Assembly (NCBI GenBank): GCA_003693705.1
Contig: RBZT01000525.1
Span: 1 to 64,000, forward strand
Length of the DNA stretch: 64,000 bases
Source of the DNA: Polymyxa betae
Taxonomy: Eukaryota > Endomyxa > Phytomyxea > Plasmodiophorida > Plasmodiophoridae
Reading direction: 5' to 3'
The first letter of the stretch is position 1. Every line of letters starts with the position of its first letter. Both the position numbers and the translations under genes were made by a program. Under the pieces are notes generated by a model. It saw only the letters and a program-made list of their open reading frames with translations. It ran no database searches and had not been told where the DNA came from. Shown one piece after another: positions 1-9,930 of the stretch.

Positions 1-2
1 AG

Positions 3-600
3 GATGACAAGAAGGATGACAAAAAAGACGACAAGAAAGACGAAAAGAAAAAAGACGAAAAGAAAGACGACAAAAAGGATGACAAAAAGAAGGATGACAA
101 AAAGAAGGACGAGAAGAAGGATGACAAAAAGGATGACAAGAAAAAAGACGACAAGAAAGAAGACAAGAATGACGACAAGAAAAAAGACGACAAAAAGGAT
201 GAGAAGAAGAAAGATGAAAAGAAAGACGACAAGAAGGATGACAAAAAGGAGGATGAGAAAAAGAAGGACGAGAAGAAGGATGACAAAAAGGATGACAAGA
301 AAAAAGACGACAAGAAAGACGACAAGAAAGACGAGAAGAAAAAAGACGACAAAAAGGATGAGAAGAAGAAAGATGAAAAGAAAGACGACAAGAAGGATGA
401 CAAAAAGGAAGATGAGAAAAAGAAGGACGAGAAGAAGGATGACAAGAAGGATGACAAGAAGGATGACAAGAAGGATGACAAAAAGAAGGATGACAAAAAG
501 GATGACAAGAAGGATGACCAGAAAAAAGACGAAAAGAAGGACGTCACGAAGAAAGACGAAAAGAAGGAGGAGAAAAAGGAGGAAAAGAAAAAAGATGGAA
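3..600 (+). repeat. Tandem purine-rich Lys/Asp-coding repeat
   Basis: The region is made of 12-15 bp units such as GATGACAAGAAG. Larger blocks of about 165-170 bp recur: the stretch around 73-240 is closely repeated at about 244-410. Strand composition is extreme, almost only A and G. Copy number is likely variable between isolates, and assembly here is vulnerable to collapse. Confidence 0.85.
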
Positions 601-803
601 AGAAAGATGACAAAGAAGACGAGACAGAAACTCCACCGCCAGAAAAGCCAAAACGGCACTTGCACATAAGACGTCGTATGCGTCCTAATCATCGTCGCCA
701 CCGCCGTCACGAGAAACCCGAAAGGCATCACTACCATGATCCCGAAGATTTTGATGACCATGACGATGATGACCATGACGATGATGACCACGATGATTAT
801 TGA
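3..803 (+). CDS. Lys/Asp-repeat protein with His/Asp-rich tail (5' truncated)
   Basis: One frame is open from the window edge to a TGA at 801-803, with no start inside the window, so the 5' end is missing. About 200 residues are runs of DDKK, DEKK and KDDKK. They are followed by a short EETPPPEKPK-type linker, an Arg/His stretch and a C-terminal tail of HDDDDH blocks. Other frames read as Lys/Arg/Thr repeats and are shadows of the same DNA. I recognise no family. Charged low-complexity proteins of this kind can be secreted, cation-binding or nucleolar, and the sequence does not decide. Whether a signal peptide exists cannot be seen. The coding frame is preferred because it runs on through the non-repetitive 3' part. 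Confidence 0.65.
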   Translation, partial: DDKKDDKKDDKKDEKKKDEKKDDKKDDKKKDDKKKDEKKDDKKDDKKKDDKKEDKNDDKKKDDKKDEKKKDEKKDDKKDDKKEDEKKKDEKKDDKKDDKKKDDKKDDKKDEKKKDDKKDEKKKDEKKDDKKDDKKEDEKKKDEKKDDKKDDKKDDKKDDKKKDDKKDDKKDDQKKDEKKDVTKKDEKKEEKKEEKKKDGKKDDKEDETETPPPEKPKRHLHIRRRMRPNHRRHRRHEKPERHHYHDPEDFDDHDDDDHDDDDHDDY

Positions 804-1142
804 GCAATAAAATAGCTGAGGAAATTTGCACATGCAGCGTTGCGAAAACAATAAAGGAAGAAGGCATCATATAGCGAAGATTAAATATTTGAAGAGTCAT
901 CAGACTGTAACCTGACATCGACATGCTTTAGATGACAGGGAGTGCTTCGGTCTGCTCTTGGGCGAAAGAAAGAAACTGCATTTGTCCAGCAAGAACGCTG
1001 CCGTTGGAGACGCTGAGCGTAAGGATTTGAGTTATATGAATTAACGCTAAGTGCACTCTTCAATGACAGATAATGAACGGGAACGTTTTTATCGATTTAA
1101 AGGGACTATTTACCACAGGGCTTCAAGACACGATTACTGAGT
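804..1142. other. Gene-free stretch
   Basis: No convincing exon, RNA gene or repeat is visible. It would hold the 3' region of the Lys/Asp-repeat gene. Confidence 0.5.
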
Positions 1143-1490
1143 GTAAAGTGGCTGCTTGATCTGACTGTTTGCAAGCCCAATGTCCTTGACCTCGCCCTCA
1201 GTGCCAGGCGGGCGCTACCTGCATCTTAATGTTCTTTAGCCACGCAAACGCAGTCTGCCAAACATCCAGCGCCCTGTAAGAGAGCTGAAGTTTGTGATGT
1301 GAGAAGGTTGCGTATAGTGGACTGACGCACATTCGGCAGATTGGCGATTTTGATGGCTGGGCCCAGATCAGGGGTGTCATCTCTACGAGCAGTGTCGTCA
1401 TGGATCGCACGCCCATCGTACGCCAGCACCGGATTGCCACCGATCATGCGCCGTCCTGCCGCTCCAAAATCGCCTGACGAATATCATCGT
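1143..1490 (-). CDS. Possible small spliced gene, unresolved
   Basis: The minus strand has several short coding-looking stretches. One ATG frame at 1447 opens with MIGGNPVLAYDGRA; a Trp/Leu-rich piece follows (ALDVWQTAFAWLKNIKMQ, near 1215-1275); a final piece ending QIKQPLYTQ stops at about 1143. They do not join under one clear set of introns, the best joint needing an intron of only 22 bp. It would be divergent from the methionine aminopeptidase. No family is recognised. It may be a small gene or chance. Confidence 0.25.
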
Positions 1491-1536
1491 CTCAAGTTAG
1501 ATTGCGACTTTCGAATTTAGTCGAGGATTTAACAAA

Positions 1537-2465
1537 ATGTGGTTTAGAGAAGCGGGCCAGCTGGCGTCTGCTATGCGACGATATGCTGGAAGTCTCGTCG
1601 AGGTATGATCGGGTTTTCCTGAAATTTCACTTCTTTTAAACGCTTTGTGTGAATTCATACCCTTTTTCAGGCTGGAGTCACAACCGACGACCTGGACGCC
1701 GCGGTGCATGAAGAGATCGTTCGCCATGGGGCCTATCCAAGCCCGCTGAATTATGCTGGATTCCCGAAATCGATTTGTACATCTGTCAATTCTGTCCTAT
1801 GCCATGGCATACCCAATGAACACCCTCTCCAAGAGGGTGACCTATTAAAAATCGACGTTTCTGTCTTCTACAACGGGGTCCATGGCGATTGGTAACGGCC
1901 TGTTAGGCAGTATAATTGGTCCTTCATGGTGCCTGTAGCTGTGGGACGTTTATTGTTGGGAGAGGGTCAGAGGAAGCGATCAGGCTAGCCGAAGCAGTCC
2001 GACGGGCCTGTCAGGTTGGGGTTGAGGCTTGCGGCCCTGGCATAGACGTGGGGGAAATCGGAATAGCGATCGAGACTTTCGCATCTGCCGAAGGGTATAC
2101 TGTCTCAGAGACCTTTGTTGGTCATGGAATAGGGGTCGACTTGCATGAGCTCCCGCACATAATGCATTCAAAGTCGGCCATTGAATATGAGGGCGGTCGG
2201 CTTCAGCCAGGCATGGTATATTGTTTATCAAGCCTACTTTGTGGTATGTGATTTGTGGCGCAGGTGTTCACAATCGAGCCGATTTTAGTCAACGGTCGTG
2301 AAGCTGATCATGTTGTTCTGGATGACGGATGGACGGCGCGTTCCACCGGCGATTATCTCGCTGCACAACACGAGGTTTGTGCCGAAAAGTGACCTCGATT
2401 TGAATTGATGAACTTTACAGGAGATGGTCGGCATTACGGAAGATGGGTACGAAATTCTAACCTAG
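1537..2465 (+). CDS. Type I methionine aminopeptidase
   Basis: Removes N-terminal methionine from nascent proteins. Exons are 1537-1602, 1671-1891, 1939-2215, 2264-2374 and 2421-2465, giving 239 aa. The order of family motifs is intact: an AGVTTDDLD start of the pita-bread fold, NEHPLQEGDLLKIDVSVFYN with the first metal Asp, HGD with the second, VGHGIG with the metal His, FTIEP and a late HEEMVGITEDGYEILT with the two Glu ligands. The length equals that of bacterial and organellar type I enzymes, and there is no N-terminal zinc finger as in cytosolic MAP1, so the nearest class is MAP1D or the bacterial form. The ATG at 1537 leaves little room for a targeting peptide; an earlier exon is possible. 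Confidence 0.9.
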
Positions 2466-2624
2466 GTCCTGGTCGCTCTGCCTTCATCGTCATTCTGTAA
2501 ACAAAATGTAGAGATGGTTTCTGTACGTGTGTGTTGGGTAGAATCGCTCTCCGATCGTTCTTTTTAACAAGGTTAACCGCCTTTAGTACGGGTCGCGTTT
2601 CCCATCGATCGGCCCAGACCAAAT

Positions 2625-3425
2625 ATGACCACCTTACAGCTGCACCAAAAGCAGCTGGAGGATGTGCTGGCCCATCCTCGGCGCGGCTACTACAAAGCTT
2701 TGATTGGCAAAGGCGGTGCCTGCTCAAGCTTGGCCAAGCCGAAGCAGCGCGCTCAGCCACAGCCTCCGAAGCGCCGTTCGCTGCGCCGTGTTCCGAACCA
2801 GGCGCCAACCGAATTTCGTCGCTTTTATGATCGCGGGGACCTACCGCTGCAGGTTTCGTTTGATGGTGCTACTCGGAAGGTGCTGTGGAAGGTGAAGGAC
2901 ATCGAGAAGCTTGATTACCATCACTACCTTCCGATCTTCTTCGACGGCTTGCGTGAAACCCAGGAGCCGTACACGTTTCTGGCTCTACAAGGCACCAAAG
3001 ATCTGTTGTCGAAAGGTGGCAGCAAGATATTGCCGGTCATTCCGCAGCTCATCATTCCCATCAAGACAGCCCTGAATACTCGTGACAAAGAGATTATGTG
3101 CCGTATCATTGGGGTCCTCCAGCAGCTGGTGACCTCGGCGGCCATGGTTGGACAGGTTAGTTGGAGTATCATGAATGTTTTGGTCTCTTCTTAAGTGGTG
3201 CAGGCGCTTGTACCATATTATCGTCAGATCTTGCCTGTGTTCAACATTTTCAAAGATCGTAATCGTGGCAATAGCGACCAGATGGATTATGGCCAAAGAA
3301 ATCATAATAATGTTAGCGATCTGATTGAAGACACTCTGGAATTGTTTGAGATGCATGGCGGCGACGACGCTTTCATCAACATTAAGTACATGATCCCTAC
3401 CTACGAATCACACGTCCTTATCTAG
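2625..3425 (+). CDS. PACRG: Parkin co-regulated gene protein (PACRG)
   Basis: A ciliary microtubule inner protein that bridges the A and B tubules of the axonemal doublet. Two exons, 2625-3155 and 3204-3425, join in phase 0 and give 250 aa, close to the usual 250-300. The N-terminus is basic and disordered ([14 protein letters not shown]). The conserved alpha-helical core begins at [13 protein letters not shown] and includes [13 protein letters not shown] and the [14 protein letters not shown] segment at the exon junction. It ends with [14 protein letters not shown], the family C-terminus. Presence of this gene implies the organism builds a motile flagellum at some stage. The intron is 48 bp. 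Confidence 0.96.
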
Positions 3426-3753
3426 TTTTCGGAACCGGCATCCGGATCACGCCATCATTGTAATGAAGACTTATAGTTCATATTCACGTTTTTCCCGACT
3501 CGAAACTTTGACAGCCAGAGACTTCAATAGAATACTCTTGCTGGGTCAATGGTCAACTAAGTTGGTATGCGAATAATGCACAATAGTAGGTTTGCGAAGT
3601 ATCATACTGAAGAATCAATCAGTGCAATTGAAATCAAAGAAGCACCTTAAAACTAAAAGATAGACTTTGCATATCGCGTATATGTACTTAAGACAGCAAT
3701 GGTTACTGAGTCTAATACTATAGTACGTGTCTTCAACGCCCGGCCGCATTTCG
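3426..3753. other. Gene-free stretch between convergent genes
   Basis: It lies between the PACRG stop and the presumed end of the minus-strand membrane-protein candidate. It is AT-rich with no structure that I can support. Confidence 0.4.
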
Positions 3754-4370
3754 TCAGCGATAGGCGTTGTTCGATGCAAACGAGGACTCGATTGATTGAA
3801 CCGGTTGGACCATTGTGCTGTAACCGGCAATTGTGAGGTTGGCTACTGTTTGTCGCCAAAGCTCCGAATTTCTGGGCTTTGCTGATTTCTGAAAGGTGAT
3901 ATACCGAATATCCATTCAACTAGGATAAGCAATATGATGCGTTTTTCGTATCTCCAGTCCAGTGCAGTAGTTTCAAACGTGAGCCATAGACAATTTGAAA
4001 CGGATATGCTAGGTCCGAACAATCCCTGGATTTCATGGATTAGCGCCATAACTGCAAGAATGAGAATCGCTGCGATCAGGTTAGGATGGAAAGAAATTTC
4101 GACTGTAAACTTGTTGCTTGGCTGTATTACGACATTGGCAAATGTCGTTGATAATCACTACGGTTGAAAATTGAGAATTCTGTCAATGCTGCTCGATTTG
4201 TCATCGGTTTCAAGCAAAGCCTGCCTAGTGCCCATGTCGCAATCAAAAAAGCACTCCAGTAGTACGTCGAAGTGATAACGCTATAAACTGACCAGAACTG
4301 AATTAGAACCAACTACAGGAAGCATATACACATCAATTCCGTTTGACAAAATTCACAGATGCAATTCCCA
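3754..4370 (-). CDS. Candidate small multi-TM membrane protein, unrecognised
   Basis: The minus strand carries several hydrophobic, coding-looking exons. The most secure are 3921 to about 4105 (NLIAAILILAVMALIHEIQG, then WLTFETTALDWRYEKRIILL) joined to 3754-3888 (KSAKPRNSELWRQTVANL, then AGYSTMVQPVQSIESSF and a stop) across a 32 bp intron in phase 0. An upstream piece, 4127-4312, reads WSVYSVITSTYYWSAFLIATW. The joint between the first and second pieces and the start codon are not resolved. The order of a hydrophobic helix, a basic loop and a last helix with a Tyr-x4-Gln ending faintly recalls chemoreceptor-like 7-TM proteins, but that is speculation. No family is assigned. Confidence 0.35.
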
Positions 4371-4681
4371 TGGCCAGCAATTGAATGCTGAATGATGCAT
4401 CAGGAGATGATTATCTCATGATTGCAGTTGGGTCAAGACACCTAACAAAAAAATACTCCAAAGCGCAAAACTAAATTAAAGGCTGCTCTAACCTGTCACA
4501 CGTGCAGATCGAATGGAATGATCCGTAGCTGGAAAAGCTACCTCGGAATGTTCCAAAGGCCTTTTGCCTTCCTAGGAAGGTTCCCATGTCGGAATCGCCC
4601 GTCCCGACTCCGGTTGGTTCCTCTTCTTCATTCTTCAATAAATCGCTTTTGCGCGCACACCGAGTCGATATTTAGAGTGAA
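4371..4681. promoter_or_regulatory. Upstream region of the FKBP gene
   Basis: About 310 bp without coding signal separates the membrane-protein candidate from the FKBP start. It should contain the FKBP promoter and 5' UTR. No TATA box or other element stands out. Confidence 0.35.
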
Positions 4682-6163
4682 ATGTCGTCTGCTGAAGCCG
4701 ACCAGATTGACATCTCCGGGGATGGCGGTATCCTCAAACAAATCCTTGTTGAAGGTACCGGCGAATCAACTCCCCCTCTCAACTCCAAAGTTTCTGTTCA
4801 CTACACTGGTACCTTGCTTGACGGAACCAAGTTCGATTCCAGCGTCGATCGCGGCACTCCTTTCGACTTTACCATTGGCAAGGGACAAGTCATCAAGGCA
4901 TGGGACCAAGGTGTCGCCACTATGAAGAAAGGAGAAAAAGCCATTCTGACTTGCGCTCCTAAATACGCTTATGGAGGGAGCGGCTCGCCACCCAAGATCC
5001 CTGCTAATGCAACTCTGAAGTTCGAGGTTTGTCTGTTTATGAACGCTCATGTGATCGATTGTGAGAGTTTTTGCTAGGTCGAACTATTAGATTGGAATGA
5101 CATGACTGACGTCAACTCTGACGGCTCGGTCAAAAAGAAGATGACGAAGTCGGCTGAGGCTGGTGATTACAAATCGCCCAATGATTATTCCACTTGTGAA
5201 GTCTCATATAGCCTCAAGCATGGAGATAAGGTTGTGCTAGAAAAGTCGAAGGTAAGATTGTTCAACATGATTTCGCTTAAAGACTTTTGCTAATGTCGAT
5301 TTTCAGGCTTCGGTTGAGATAGGTCTTGATGCTTCAATTCCTCAAGGCTTAGAGGATGTTATTAAATCATTAAAAGCTGGTGAAATCTGCGAAGTGGAAA
5401 TCGCTCCTTCGCACGGCTATGGCTTGGATGGTGCAGCATCGCTCGGAATCCCACCGAATGCTACTTTGACGGGTACCGTAGAGCTTCACTCTTTCCAGAA
5501 AGGGGCTGATAAATGGGCAATGAAACAACCTGAGAAAATCAGCTATGCCGAAAAAAGAAAGAACGTATGTATTATTCATTTGCGATCTTCCCGGATGCTA
5601 AGTCTTCTGTTCAGATTGGGAATGATCTGTTCAAGGCTGGGAATTTTTTGAGAGCACTGAAATTCTACCAAGCTGCGCTTTCGCATATTGAATACGAAAG
5701 CGATCTTTCTGCTGAAGGCAAACAGGCTCTTGCTACGATTCATAGCAACATCGCCGCTGTTCACGTGAAAATGAACCAGTTTGCTGATGCCAAAAAGTCT
5801 TGCGATTCGGCTTTGAAGCAAGATCAAAACAATGTTAAGGCATTGTTCCGACGGGCTCAGGCTGAAGTTGGCTTGGGCGCTCCTGAAGATGCTATCTCTG
5901 ACCTGAAGAAGGCGCTCCAGTTGGAACCAAGCAATGCTGCTGTTAAGTCGCTGCTAGTTAAATGCAAGGGATCTTTGAAGGCCAATCGGGAGAAACAAAA
6001 AAGCGCTTTTGGCGGAATCTTTGAACGTTTAGCCAAAGTTGAAGAGAAGGAAGCCGCTTCTTCGAAGTCAGAAGAACGTTCTGAGAGTGGGGAGCCAGTG
6101 TTCGCCGAAACCAAATCTGAAGACCGAATGGAAACTGAATCTATTCCAGTCAGCAGTGCATAA
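4682..6163 (+). CDS. FKBP-type peptidyl-prolyl isomerase, two FK domains plus TPR
   Basis: Co-chaperone of the FKBP4/5 or plant ROF type. Exons are 4682-5026, 5078-5251, 5307-5564 and 5615-6163, giving 441 aa. FK domain 1 (about 20-125) has [16 protein letters not shown] and [14 protein letters not shown] with the drug- and substrate-pocket residues. FK domain 2 (about 140-240) is more diverged ([17 protein letters not shown]). The TPR domain (about 255-380) includes [15 protein letters not shown] and [15 protein letters not shown], matching the third TPR and carboxylate clamp that binds the EEVD of Hsp90. The tail is acidic and Lys-rich. It has no signal peptide, so it is cytosolic or nuclear. 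FK1 is likely active and FK2 probably structural. Confidence 0.93.
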
Positions 6164-6300
6164 ATATAGCAATTCAAATGATGAATAGATTTATTACATG
6201 GTTAATTATGAGTTGAACATTTCCCAGTGGCTGATATTATGGATTTGCTATACACTGGATGGAAATTGTACCCAGCACATATTGTACACTAAATATAGCA

Positions 6301-7325
6301 TCAATCCGATCCAACTTTTAACAGCTTGAATACGGCTAACCCAAAACAGTTATTAGAAAGCCTTCGCAGACAAAAAAACATACCGCTTCTGCAAATTGGA
6401 CATTTAGCGGTTTGCACTCTCAGAATATCGGCACATTGGGAGCATACGACACAATGCTTGCAAGGTAGCAAAGCTGTATTTCTAGGCGCCGACATACAGA
6501 TAACACACTCAGCACTTTCAAGCCCGTATATCTCTTCAATCTCGAATGAACGCCCTCCAACATCTACAATTTGCTTCATGACCTACAGTTCAAATTTAAT
6601 ATATGATAAAGCAGAAATAATAAGCCAACCTTCACAAAATGTGAATCTCCTTTCTTAATAAAGGTGCAATACGATGTCTGCGATTTAACAGCAGAAGCAT
6701 TCTTTGAGGCATAAATATCTTCAACAGCCAGGCGAATCGCTAACGGAAATGACTTTGAATAAGGGATGTACATAAGAGATGAAGGGGGTAGTATAGATAA
6801 GTCAAAAATTTCTTGCGTTTGAAAAGTCTGATTTAGGCCAGCACCAAAACGGCCAACAGACGGCGATCGCTGAATGCCCAAAACCAAATTGGGCAGTCGT
6901 AATTGTTCTCCTTCACCGTCGTCGACTGCTGCAAAATATACAGACACCACGCAGGGGACGAGAGCATCGAAGCTTAATGAAATAAAGAAGCAGGATGGCG
7001 AACCAGCAGAGACAAGCCGAACCGACGCTTTCCGAAGATTGACATCATTACGAATACGCCTGGCATTGGTCTCTATTGGGGGCGGCGGAATCCCATCAAC
7101 CTTCAGGGCAATTATTCTCGGCAGTGCAACGATAATAACCCCTTATACCTTCATCCTGGGCATCTGAAAAGGCAATAGTGACAAATCAGGGCGAATGCCT
7201 CGTGCAATCATATCCCGAATCTGTTCGACAGATAGCTGAGACTGAGCTGCTGGCTCTGAATAATCATCTCGCTCTGGCTCGCTTTCAGACCTTGAGCGAC
7301 CGAGCGACGAAACAGAACCGCCCAT
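6301..7325 (-). CDS. MGRN1/LUL-type RING-finger E3 ubiquitin ligase
   Basis: Exons on the minus strand are 7149-7325, 6630-7100, 6384-6582 and 6301-6335, giving 293 aa. The start MGGSVSSLGRSR has Gly at position 2, consistent with N-myristoylation as in mahogunin and plant LUL ligases. The middle carries the MGRN substrate domain, beginning with RRIRNDVNLRKASVRL. The C-terminal C3HC4 RING reads CVICMSAPRNTALLPCKHCV and then CADILRVQTAKCPICRS, with all zinc ligands present. The last exon ends AVFKLLKVGSD, parallel to the short tail after the RING in this family. It would transfer ubiquitin at endomembranes. It is divergent from DMC1. Confidence 0.9.
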
Positions 7326-8025
7326 AGCAAGCTTTTTGCTCTACCTAAAGATACTTAGGAAAATGCGCCGATGCAGTTTTTTTTTCACAAATTAAGACGG
7401 AAGGCTTGTATCATGAAGTTTGGAACTTTCATAAAAAAATGGTAGATACCGTACAAGCACTGTATAACCACTAGGAGGTATACAGTATACATCTGTGACT
7501 TTTTTTCAAAAATCATGACAAAATAAATTGTAATCATTCTGGAAATCTGGTCGCGTTTTATTTAGGGCATGTCAGCGAGCGAACACCCAACGTCCGCTTC
7601 TGAATTGCTTGCCGAGGGTATAACGGCTTGACGCTCGAGTATTCCTAGCCGTGAGGCCTCAGCATTAAATTTCTTATTGGATTAGTCGATGCCGATGGTC
7701 CAGCCTGAACCTTCATGAGCGTGAGCGTCGCTTTTAAAAAATATGAGCGTCGGATTGAAGAGTAGTGGGAGGATAAAGCACAGTCGAATTCCGACACCAA
7801 AACCCTATCTTCTGCTACAAAATGGCTCGACTATAATGCCCGCTCGAGGTGCTTTTTCCTTACTGTAACGTCAGCGTCCTCATACAATATCGACATGCCT
7901 GGCCCATTGCACATGGGATGTAACGCTAGTACAAGTCATGGTGGGGCACTCGCTTTCAAGCTCTCATTCCCCTTTGCCTGCTTTGCCATTTGAACCAAAG
8001 TATTGCTCCGTCGTCGACAGCTACT
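7326..8025. promoter_or_regulatory. Divergent intergenic region, MGRN1-like / DMC1
   Basis: 700 bp lies between two divergent starts. It contains A/T runs and no exon I can support. It should contain both promoters, though no defined element is recognisable. Confidence 0.4.
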
Positions 8026-9607
8026 ATGACAGCGATGGAAGCCGAAGTTGAGCGCGAGGTGGACATAGACGAGACCGAAGAACGTTCATCAGAAGTTCTC
8101 GTTGAAGAGCTTCAAAAAATGGGAATCAATGTCGCGGTATGTTACGAACCTTGAGCCCTGCTTGGCTTATCCTTTTTTCGAGTTTGGGTTTTATATTAAT
8201 TCATTCTCTTTAGGATATAAAGAAACTCAGAGAGGCTAGCTTGACAACGGTATCTGCCATACTGATGACGACTCGAAGAGACTTGATGAACATTAAAGGA
8301 TTTTCTGAGGCGAAAGTCCAAAAACTTATAGATTGCGGTAAGCCAACAGTCGTAGCTGAAGCTCTTATCAAGTCATTACGTATAGCTGCAAAGCTGGTGC
8401 CATCATTTGGAGGATTCCAGACAGGATCCGAATTTCTTATTCATCGTCGAGATGTTAGAAAGCTGTCTACAGGCTGCATTGCACTAAATGAGATTCTTGG
8501 TCGGTCTATGATCATATATCTCCTTAATTACCTAAATGAGATTCAGGTGGTGGCATTGAAAGCATGAGTATCACCGGTAAGCGACTGTTTGAAATCAACG
8601 CAACCCTAACACTTGAGTAGAAGTGTTCGGCGAGTTTCGAACTGGAAAGGTATCATCATGACGCGCTTCAAAACACGATGTTAATCGCATATATAAAGAC
8701 GATGCTTTGTCACACGCTTGCTGTTACAGCACAATTGCCAATATCAAGCGGGGGCGGTGCTGGAAAAGTAAACCCAGATCAATGCTCTCAAACGACGGAT
8801 TTAAATGTGTGGTCAGGTGGTATATGTCGATACCGAAGGAACATTTCGACCCAATCGAATCCAAGTCTGGCCTGCTCAGACTTATTCAGTCTTTCTAATG
8901 AACTTGGTTAGGCCATAGCAGAACGATTAGGGCTAGATAAGGATGAAGTGCTTGATAACATTTTGGTTGCACGTGTCTACACAACCGATGCTCAGGTGCG
9001 TTGCCTTATCTATATCTATGGGTATTTATGCTGGATGAAGGTTGAAGTACTCAAAGGAGTTGCAATAAAGATGTCAGAGGAGCATTTTGCTTTACTGATT
9101 GTGGATTCTGCAATGGCTCTATTTCGTGTCGATTTCTCAGGCCGGGGCCAGGTCAATACAACTGCTTGCTAAACAATATTGGAATGACGAATCTTCAGCT
9201 ATCTGAAAGGCAGCAAAAGCTCGGATTATTTATGTCTCACCTTCGTAAACTAGCCGATCAGTTCAACGTCGCTGTTTTGATTACTAATCAGGTCTGTGCT
9301 ACGAGAAGTGAAATTGAAACTTCAGAAAGTTCCACTAAACCCTTTCAGGTCATGTCCGATCCTTCTGGAGGAATGACGTTTGTTGCTGATCCAAAGAAAC
9401 CTGTGGGAGGGCATGTCATGGCACATGCATCGACAACTCGCTTATATCTGCGAAAAGGCAGAGGAGAGCAGAGAATGTAAGATAGCTTTTCAATAGTAAA
9501 TCATACTAATGCCCGTTAGCTGCAAGATATATGATTCTCCTGATCTACCAGAAGTAGAGGCCACTTATCAGTTAACTGATGGTGGCATTGGGGATGCCAC
9601 AGATTAA
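8026..9607 (+). CDS. DMC1: Meiotic recombinase DMC1
   Basis: Strand-exchange ATPase of meiotic recombination. Eleven exons: 8026-8136, 8214-8499, 8547-8576, 8621-8649, 8699-8767, 8817-8864, 8912-8995, 9041-9151, 9199-9291, 9349-9476, 9520-9607; 358 aa. All junctions keep phase. A helix-hairpin-helix N-terminal domain ([14 protein letters not shown]) leads into the RecA core. Walker A is GEFRTGKTM, where DMC1 and RAD51 usually have Gln after GKT. Other motifs are [13 protein letters not shown], Walker [30 protein letters not shown] and [41 protein letters not shown] and [14 protein letters not shown] agree with DMC1 better than RAD51, although separating the two needs a tree. The unspliced DNA looks frameshifted, but splicing restores a complete protein. 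Confidence 0.93.
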
Positions 9608-9930
9608 ATATCATTTCGATGAACACACCGCACACAATATGTTTGCAAACCATATAAAACAGTTATTTTACTTTAGGAATCCAAACATGGCATGTCGGAT
9701 ATAGATTTCTTGAAAAATGGAGAATTGATTTTGATGAACTTGTGTATGCGGGAATGAACACCTCCAGTCTTTGGTTGATCGATAGAAGCTATAGCTAGAG
9801 TATATGATTGAAAGTAATGCTAAATCCCAGGACAATAATTCTTTAAGCATCTTCCCGATAGCTCAGCAACTCTACAGCTCTGAAGATTTATTGCAAGCAA
9901 AAGCTAATTCCCAGCGTGCGAGGACTACGA
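9608..9930. other. Short gap between convergent genes
   Basis: 323 bp between the DMC1 stop and the Rab-like stop. Nothing recognisable is seen. Confidence 0.4.

Noticed and set aside
4-669. 221-codon ATG frame of Lys/Arg/Thr/Met repeats
   Set aside because: Shadow frame of the Lys/Asp repeat; only the other frame continues into the non-repetitive 3' end to a stop at 803.
8567-9480. Apparent frameshifts and stops in the RecA core, suggesting a DMC1 pseudogene
   Set aside because: Short GT-AG introns restore one continuous frame with every conserved motif.
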